Assembly (NCBI GenBank): GCA_016763395.1 | Contig: JAESTW010000107.1 | Span: 1-5,756, forward strand | Direction of reading: 5' to 3' | DNA length: 5,756 nt | Source of the DNA: Kofleriaceae bacterium | GTDB taxonomy: Bacteria > Myxococcota_A > Polyangia > Haliangiales > Haliangiaceae | Shown: in pieces, positions 1 through 5,756 of the stretch | Numbering within the stretch: the first letter of the stretch is position 1 | Layout of the letters: the number at the start of each line of letters is the position of its first letter | Program-made: the position numbers and the translations under genes | The notes under the pieces: model-generated | Told to the model about the DNA's origin: nothing | Database searches by the model: none | Seen by the model: the letters and a program-made list of their open reading frames with translations, nothing else

Positions 1-27
1 ACTAGAGGGCTTCGTGTGTCCGGCATC

Positions 28-59
28 GCATCGCGAGCATTTACACTCTCTCGCGATGC
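28..59. repeat. Perfect 10-bp inverted repeat 3' of the metallophosphoesterase gene
   Basis: The arms GCATCGCGAG (28-37) and CTCGCGATGC (50-59) are perfect reverse complements around a 12-nt loop. On the minus strand the hairpin starts four bases after the metallophosphoesterase stop codon (64-66), the position expected for a transcription terminator or an mRNA 3'-end stabiliser. No T-tract follows on the minus strand, so a classical intrinsic terminator is not supported. It may also be a protein-binding site or a member of a dispersed repeat family. The remaining bases of 1-63 show no coding signal I can defend. Confidence 0.6.
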
Positions 60-63
60 TAGC

Positions 64-1638
64 TCAGGCGGCGCTATCAATCTCGCTGGATTCGGGCGAT
101 TTACTCTTCGCCATCGCGCCCACTGGCACAGGCTCGGGCACTCCATCTGTTGCCGGCTTGCGGACGACGACCTCGTCCTCAAGTGGCCGTGCACGCCACC
201 CAGGAGTAAATGCGCGGCTCGCTCCATCCCGCCACTGGCAGAGCTGAGCTTCCGGTCCGTCCTCTCGGTGACGCACCACAAGGTGGGTAAAGACTCGCAA
301 CAATCCAGGTTTTCCGGTTGGAACCCAGGTGCCGGTATTAAAATACCAGGTGCCCTTGTCGAGCTGCCTGGCCACTGGCTCGTGCGTGTGTCCGAATGTC
401 ACAAATTTTGCGTCGACGATCTTAAGGATGCGCTCAGAGTTGAGTTCCATCGTCGCCGAGGCGTCGACCTCGCGTCCACGGCTTGACCAAATGCTGAGGC
501 CAACGGCCATAAAGGCTCCGAGTACCACGCCTGCCAGGGTTAGAGCACCACTGAGGAAGATCACCGAAAGCAGTGCCACGACGCCACCCATCGCGTAGAA
601 AAACAGCTTGTCCAGCATGAGCACAGACGAGAGTTTTGAAAACTGATTGACCACTGGCAGCCGGCTCAGATCGTCTAGCTTATCCAGAGTCTCTCGAGGC
701 ATGTCCCACTTCTGCGCTAGCGAATCCAAACGCTGCACGTGTTTTTTGCGAATGTCGCGCCCGGACACCCCACGCTTTGACTCCGCCCGCCAGACCCTCA
801 TAAGCTCCCGTGAAAACGAATAGTAGCCGTAGGTGAGGCGCAAACAGCCCTTAGCACCAAGACCAAAGCCAAAGCGCACGTAGCCCATGAAGGACCAACG
901 GTCCATATTCTGGGCTTCTGCCTCCGCAATATAGCTAGTCACATAGCGCACGCCTGCTGAGTCGACATTGGTAACGATCTCGTCGGTATCCGGACAACGG
1001 GGGTAGAGTTGATGTCTGAGTGAGCAGCACTCGTCGTATTGATGACCGTGCTCTACCCACAGAACGCCTGGTTCGTAAAAAAACCACTGATGAAAGTTGA
1101 TTCCCGAGATAACCTCGGACGCTTTTTGTGCCCCCGGACGGCGCGACTCTGGCATTGTCTCCCAAGCCTCGCCAACCCCGCAGGTCAGTGCGTCCTGAGT
1201 CCCGCTCCAACAAAACTCGGTATCGTGGTTTCCAGACAGGATTTCGACCCGGTTGCCCCGTGATAGAAACCTAGCCAGCGCACGAAACACACCGATGTGC
1301 CGTTTGATAACCATTTTCATCTTGACCACGGCCACCGCGGGAGAGCGGCCTAGGCCAAATTCGTGCTCACCAAGTGTCGCTTTGTGCTCCGAGAACTCTG
1401 GGTGCTCAGGAAAGACTCCCACCGTCAGAAAATCAACCATGTCGCCGTTGATGATCAGGCGCCAGGCCCGGCCATCTTCACGACGCCGAGCGTAATAGCG
1501 AAGAAAGCTGATGAGCTGCCGTTCTACAATCTCAATATGAAGTCTGTCAGCCTCGTTGGCTGTTGCAGACAGATCTTCCCCCAGGTGCAGATCGCTGATC
1601 ACCAGCGTGTTGTACTTGGGCTTAGAATCTCGAGACAT
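64..1638 (-). CDS. Calcineurin-like metallophosphoesterase with an inserted membrane hairpin
   Basis: This 524-residue protein carries the full motif set of calcineurin-like metallophosphoesterases, which hydrolyse phosphomono- or diesters with a two-metal centre. Visible motifs are SDLHLG (D16, H18), NGDMVD (D66, D69), SGNHD (N137, H138), EHGHQYD (H197, H199) and FGHTHEP (H417, H419). Between H199 and G416 lie about 215 residues with a basic helical stretch (about 280-345) and two hydrophobic segments (about 344-363 and 366-385), predicted to form a membrane hairpin that leaves both catalytic halves on the same side, presumably cytoplasmic. There is no signal peptide. The C-terminal tail (about 490-524) is Pro/Ser/Lys-rich and probably disordered. 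The start is the ATG at 1636-1638; no clear Shine-Dalgarno precedes it. The gene is divergent from the iron-sulfur protein gene. The substrate cannot be read from the sequence. LpxH-like enzymes share the fold, but the inserted membrane segment argues against that name. Confidence 0.9.
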   Translation of the reverse strand: MSRDSKPKYNTLVISDLHLGEDLSATANEADRLHIEIVERQLISFLRYYARRREDGRAWRLIINGDMVDFLTVGVFPEHPEFSEHKATLGEHEFGLGRSPAVAVVKMKMVIKRHIGVFRALARFLSRGNRVEILSGNHDTEFCWSGTQDALTCGVGEAWETMPESRRPGAQKASEVISGINFHQWFFYEPGVLWVEHGHQYDECCSLRHQLYPRCPDTDEIVTNVDSAGVRYVTSYIAEAEAQNMDRWSFMGYVRFGFGLGAKGCLRLTYGYYSFSRELMRVWRAESKRGVSGRDIRKKHVQRLDSLAQKWDMPRETLDKLDDLSRLPVVNQFSKLSSVLMLDKLFFYAMGGVVALLSVIFLSGALTLAGVVLGAFMAVGLSIWSSRGREVDASATMELNSERILKIVDAKFVTFGHTHEPVARQLDKGTWYFNTGTWVPTGKPGLLRVFTHLVVRHREDGPEAQLCQWRDGASRAFTPGWRARPLEDEVVVRKPATDGVPEPVPVGAMAKSKSPESSEIDSAA

Positions 1639-1823
1639 AATTAGTACTTAGGTAGTCGGCAACAATACAGTGAATCCTAATTGTGCCCCGAAAGAAACTG
1701 GTGCGCAACGAGATTCGCACCTCGAATGCGAATAGTTTTACGCATCAGAGGTGATCGGCTCCTTTCAATTTGGCCCCAGCCCGGATCCGTCGCGAGAATA
1801 CGTGTGATATGTAGCCCTTGCCC
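1639..1823. promoter_or_regulatory. Divergent intergenic region between metallophosphoesterase and iron-sulfur protein genes
   Basis: This 185-bp gap separates the two divergent start codons and must contain promoters in both directions unless transcription comes from inside the genes. I could not identify a convincing -35/-10 pair on either strand. It is somewhat AT-richer near 1640-1680 than the coding DNA. It contains the overlapping inverted repeats listed separately at 1700-1733. There is no tRNA cloverleaf, and neither start codon has a strong Shine-Dalgarno sequence next to it. Confidence 0.5.
1700..1733. promoter_or_regulatory. Two overlapping inverted repeats, possible operator or alternative hairpins
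   Basis: Two perfect inverted repeats overlap here. GGTGCG (1700-1705) pairs with CGCACC (1716-1721) across a 10-nt loop. ATTCGCA (1713-1719) pairs with TGCGAAT (1727-1733) across a 7-nt loop. Because both use bases 1716-1719, only one stem can form at a time. The second repeat is a 21-bp dyad of a size typical for a dimeric repressor operator, for example TetR- or GntR-family regulators that often control fatty-acid degradation genes. The dyads are seen directly; a regulatory role is inference from their place between divergent genes. Confidence 0.4.
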
Positions 1824-3959
<2,136 letters not shown>

Positions 3960-3989
3960 GCCTGAGTACGACATAGGTCAATGATCAAA

Positions 3990-4010
3990 GTGGTCCCAAA
4001 AGTGGGCCAC
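3990..4010 (+). repeat. Small hairpin in the gap after the iron-sulfur protein gene
   Basis: GTGG (3990-3993) and CCCA (3995-3998), with T3994 bulged, pair with TGGG (4003-4006) and CCAC (4007-4010) around an AAAG loop, giving eight base pairs. It lies 30 bases after the stop codon, and a second weak stem (AGCG 4011-4014 with CGCT 4020-4023) follows. There is no T-run, so intrinsic termination is uncertain. It may be a weak or factor-assisted terminator, or an mRNA 3'-end structure separating the oxidoreductase gene from the lipoprotein gene. Confidence 0.4.
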
Positions 4011-4037
4011 AGCGTCTCTCGCTGATACGATGCGGCA

Positions 4038-4478
4038 ATGCGAGATGTTCAAACCCTAGCGTCCACCTTGTTGCCTGGCCTGCTGCTCGGCGGGGTGACC
4101 TTATTGGGAAGCCTCAGCTTAGCTTCCTGTGACTTCGAAGAGGGCGCGCCGGGCGCTCGAGGGTTCTGCGGAGCCGCCACCGGACAACCTCTGTGCGCTG
4201 AGGCGCAGGTCGAGAGTGCTGACGATGCCTGCGCAAAACTCGTAGACTGTGCTGCAATTCCAGTGTCGCCGCCGGACGGCGTCGACGACCCAAACTCGTA
4301 TTTCACCTATTCAACCTGTATTCGTAGAATTGAAGGGTACTCTGACCATCGACAGTTTATTGCTCTCACTTGCATAGAAGCGGCAACCTGCGCTCAACTG
4401 CAGTTTGTCAATGGCCCCGAAGCACCCCGCAATCGTTCCGAGAATATGCCTTCCTGCCTTGAGTATGGAGATCAATAA
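4038..4478 (+). CDS. Cys-rich putative lipoprotein, unknown function
   Basis: I do not recognise a named family. The 146-residue product begins with a hydrophobic signal sequence (about 7-27) ending in the lipobox LASC, so C31 should be lipidated by Lgt and cleaved by LspA. The mature part has eight further cysteines (44, 53, 65, 71, 94, 112, 118, 140), enough for four disulfides, which fits an exported, oxidised protein. Two of the cysteine groups repeat: C65-x5-C71-x22-C94 and C112-x5-C118-x21-C140, with similar ACAKLVDCA and TCIEAATCA cores. Asp follows the lipidated Cys; in E. coli this favours inner-membrane retention, but the rule may not hold here. The ATG at 4038 is the only upstream choice because an in-frame TGA lies at 4023-4025. 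No clear Shine-Dalgarno precedes it. The stop TAA (4476-4478) overlaps the next ATG by one base, so the two genes are probably co-translated and act together in the envelope. Confidence 0.8.
   Translation: MRDVQTLASTLLPGLLLGGVTLLGSLSLASCDFEEGAPGARGFCGAATGQPLCAEAQVESADDACAKLVDCAAIPVSPPDGVDDPNSYFTYSTCIRRIEGYSDHRQFIALTCIEAATCAQLQFVNGPEAPRNRSENMPSCLEYGDQ
4467..4470 (+). promoter_or_regulatory. Shine-Dalgarno for the HEAT-repeat gene
   Basis: GGAG ends seven bases before the ATG at 4478-4480 and lies inside the last codons of the lipoprotein gene. It is the only clear ribosome binding site among the four genes. Together with the one-base overlap of the TAA and ATG codons, it fixes the start of the downstream gene and points to translational coupling. 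Confidence 0.65.
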
Positions 4479-5756
4479 TGCGACTTCAATTCATTGCCCA
4501 AGCCCTTTCTCTCGCCCTGCTAGCCAGCGTCGCGCCCGCCTTAGTTGGTGAGGCCGTAGCTCAGGACGACATCTCGCCATCTGGAGACAAGACCCAAGCA
4601 CTCATTGATACCGTGCGCCGCCGTCCGGCGGGAACCGACAGAGATGCGTGGCGCGAAGAACGCCGTGAGGCTGCCCGCGAACTGGGCGGCATTGGCGACA
4701 AGCGGGCGGTCCCCGTACTTATTGATGTTGTCACAAACGAGCAATTTGACTCGGTATCCCAGATCGCTATCGTTGCACTTGGCAAGCTAGGCGACGAGCG
4801 TGCCATTCCGGTACTCGAAGGTGTGGCTGCGGACAGCTCGCGAGATCGCTTTGTCCGAAATTCGGCTAAGGACGCTCTGCGGAAGCTGGGGGTAAAAACC
4901 ACTTCGGGGTCCGGATCGTCAAGCAGCGATGAAGACGAGTCATCCCTGGCTACAACCGGTTTGGGAGCAACTTCCGCTGGCCTGGCGAGTAGCAATACCA
5001 CTGTGAAGCTAGCCAAAGACTTCGGTGACGAGATGTTGGCCGCCAGCGATCAGCTGACTTTTGCCGTCGGTGAGTCGCACCTGGGATACGACAGCGTCTC
5101 GGGAGAAACCTTCTTGGATGGCCAAGCGAGTGCCAGTTATGTCCGGATTCGCGAAGGCCAGAACCTTGCACTTCGTTACGAGGGGCGCGGTGATCTAGTT
5201 GCTGGCGTCATTAACTTCGAAGGCGCCGACTCCAGCGCCCGCATTGCTACACTAAACCTGGCAGGCTCAGCGGAGGCGCGTTTTTACAGTGGCAACCTCT
5301 TCGGCATTGGCATCGGCTCAGTCCTCCTCGGCGGGGATTATCTTCACATCAAACGGCCGACACCGGCGGACAACACCAGCAATACGTTCCTGTCCGGTGA
5401 CATAGCCCTGGCCATCGGCGGTGGCTACGGACGCGTACTCAATGTTGGTGAACGCATACGTGTGCAGAGGCTTGAATCGGTACTGCGCGAGCATAAACTT
5501 CTCGGACGCAGTATCTCGCCCGGCGTTGCTGCAGAAATCATGCGCGCGTGGTGGATGATGCGCAGTGAAGTTGGCTACCACGACAGACTAGTTGCCACCG
5601 TCAAGATCCTCAGGGATGCCGGTGCACTCCTGTCCGAGCCAGGCGCCAGCAGCAGTTATGCCATTTTGCAAGTTCTTCGCGATGGCCAACTCAACCAGCG
5701 AATGAGCGGGTATCAGGCCTATGCAGCTCTTGGCGAAAGCTACCTCTTGCGTGACG
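4478..5756 (+). CDS. Exported HEAT-repeat protein with beta-rich C-terminal region (3' end outside window)
   Basis: The frame stays open for 426 codons and runs off the window, so the product is longer than seen. Residues 1-28 form a signal peptide (basic start, hydrophobic core about 5-22, AVA before a likely cleavage at 28/29), placing it in the periplasm or outer membrane. Residues about 56-138 contain HEAT/PBS-lyase-like repeats: ELGGIGDKRAVPVL (68-81) and ALGKLGDERAIPVL (100-113) are near copies, followed by a partial third helix ending in ALRKLG. Such repeats are protein-binding scaffolds. A Gly/Ser then acidic linker (about 141-157) follows. From about 193 the chain alternates into short Gly-rich, amphipathic segments that look like beta strands (about 194-320), then a mostly helical part (about 325-405). 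I do not recognise this region; an outer-membrane barrel with a helical insertion is possible. It is coupled to the lipoprotein gene by a one-base overlap, suggesting a shared envelope role. Confidence 0.85.
   Translation, partial: MRLQFIAQALSLALLASVAPALVGEAVAQDDISPSGDKTQALIDTVRRRPAGTDRDAWREERREAARELGGIGDKRAVPVLIDVVTNEQFDSVSQIAIVALGKLGDERAIPVLEGVAADSSRDRFVRNSAKDALRKLGVKTTSGSGSSSSDEDESSLATTGLGATSAGLASSNTTVKLAKDFGDEMLAASDQLTFAVGESHLGYDSVSGETFLDGQASASYVRIREGQNLALRYEGRGDLVAGVINFEGADSSARIATLNLAGSAEARFYSGNLFGIGIGSVLLGGDYLHIKRPTPADNTSNTFLSGDIALAIGGGYGRVLNVGERIRVQRLESVLREHKLLGRSISPGVAAEIMRAWWMMRSEVGYHDRLVATVKILRDAGALLSEPGASSSYAILQVLRDGQLNQRMSGYQAYAALGESYLLRD

Noticed and set aside
16..486. 156-codon plus-strand open frame
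   Set aside because: It lies antisense within and beyond the 3' part of the metallophosphoesterase gene, whose motifs are unambiguous, and its own translation shows no recognisable pattern.
64..1638. Naming the phosphoesterase LpxH
   Set aside because: The fold motifs fit, but the protein is about twice the length of LpxH, has a membrane hairpin inside the catalytic domain, and has GNHD where LpxH has a GNRD-type motif.
1690..1735. Possible tRNA or small structured RNA from the cluster of inverted repeats
   Set aside because: No acceptor stem, T-loop consensus or cloverleaf can be drawn; the stems are only 6-7 bp and compete with each other.
1805..1810. TGATAT as a -10 element just before the iron-sulfur gene
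   Set aside because: No matching -35 element is found at normal spacing, and the resemblance to TATAAT is weak.
1818..1823. TTG start two codons before the ATG of the iron-sulfur protein
   Set aside because: TTG is rarer than ATG, no ribosome site favours it, and the two extra residues add nothing to the membrane segment.
3990..4023. Intrinsic terminator after the iron-sulfur gene
   Set aside because: The hairpin is real, but no run of T follows, so it is listed as a hairpin only.
4561..5016. 151-codon minus-strand open frame
   Set aside because: It is antisense to the HEAT-repeat gene, which has a signal peptide, ribosome site and internal repeats. The reverse frame is Ser/Arg-rich and patternless.

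Overview
The window is moderately GC-rich, single-copy-looking bacterial DNA with four protein-coding genes and no RNA gene, insertion sequence, CRISPR array or prophage feature that I can see. The EMO/FadF-type iron-sulfur membrane protein, the short Cys-rich lipoprotein and the secreted HEAT-repeat protein together suggest a Gram-negative of the former Deltaproteobacteria, most likely a myxobacterial relative (Myxococcota). That placement is an impression from gene content, not a measured result.

Layout: bases 1-63 are non-coding apart from a perfect 10-bp inverted repeat just past the end of the first gene. On the minus strand, 64-1638 encodes a 524-residue calcineurin-like metallophosphoesterase. 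Its last metal-binding motif is separated from the others by a long insertion that carries a predicted membrane hairpin. A 185-bp divergent intergenic region (1639-1823) holds two overlapping, mutually exclusive inverted repeats. On the plus strand, 1824-3959 encodes a 711-residue membrane (Fe-S) oxidoreductase with a NarI/HdrE-like membrane domain, two [4Fe-4S] motifs and two CCG domains. It is related to FadF and to EtfAB:menaquinone oxidoreductases. After a 78-bp gap with a small hairpin, 4038-4478 encodes a 146-residue lipoprotein with eight cysteines after the lipidated one. Its stop codon overlaps by one base the start of a fourth gene (4478 to beyond 5756), which encodes an exported protein with HEAT-like repeats, an acidic Ser-rich linker and a large beta-rich, possibly outer-membrane C-terminal region.

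How they fit together: the iron-sulfur protein would pass electrons from a flavoprotein (probably EtfAB, as in fatty-acid beta-oxidation) to the quinone pool, but no Etf or acyl-CoA dehydrogenase gene lies in the window. The metallophosphoesterase is divergent and could share a regulatory region with it. The lipoprotein and HEAT protein form a translationally coupled envelope pair and are the least explained part of the window.
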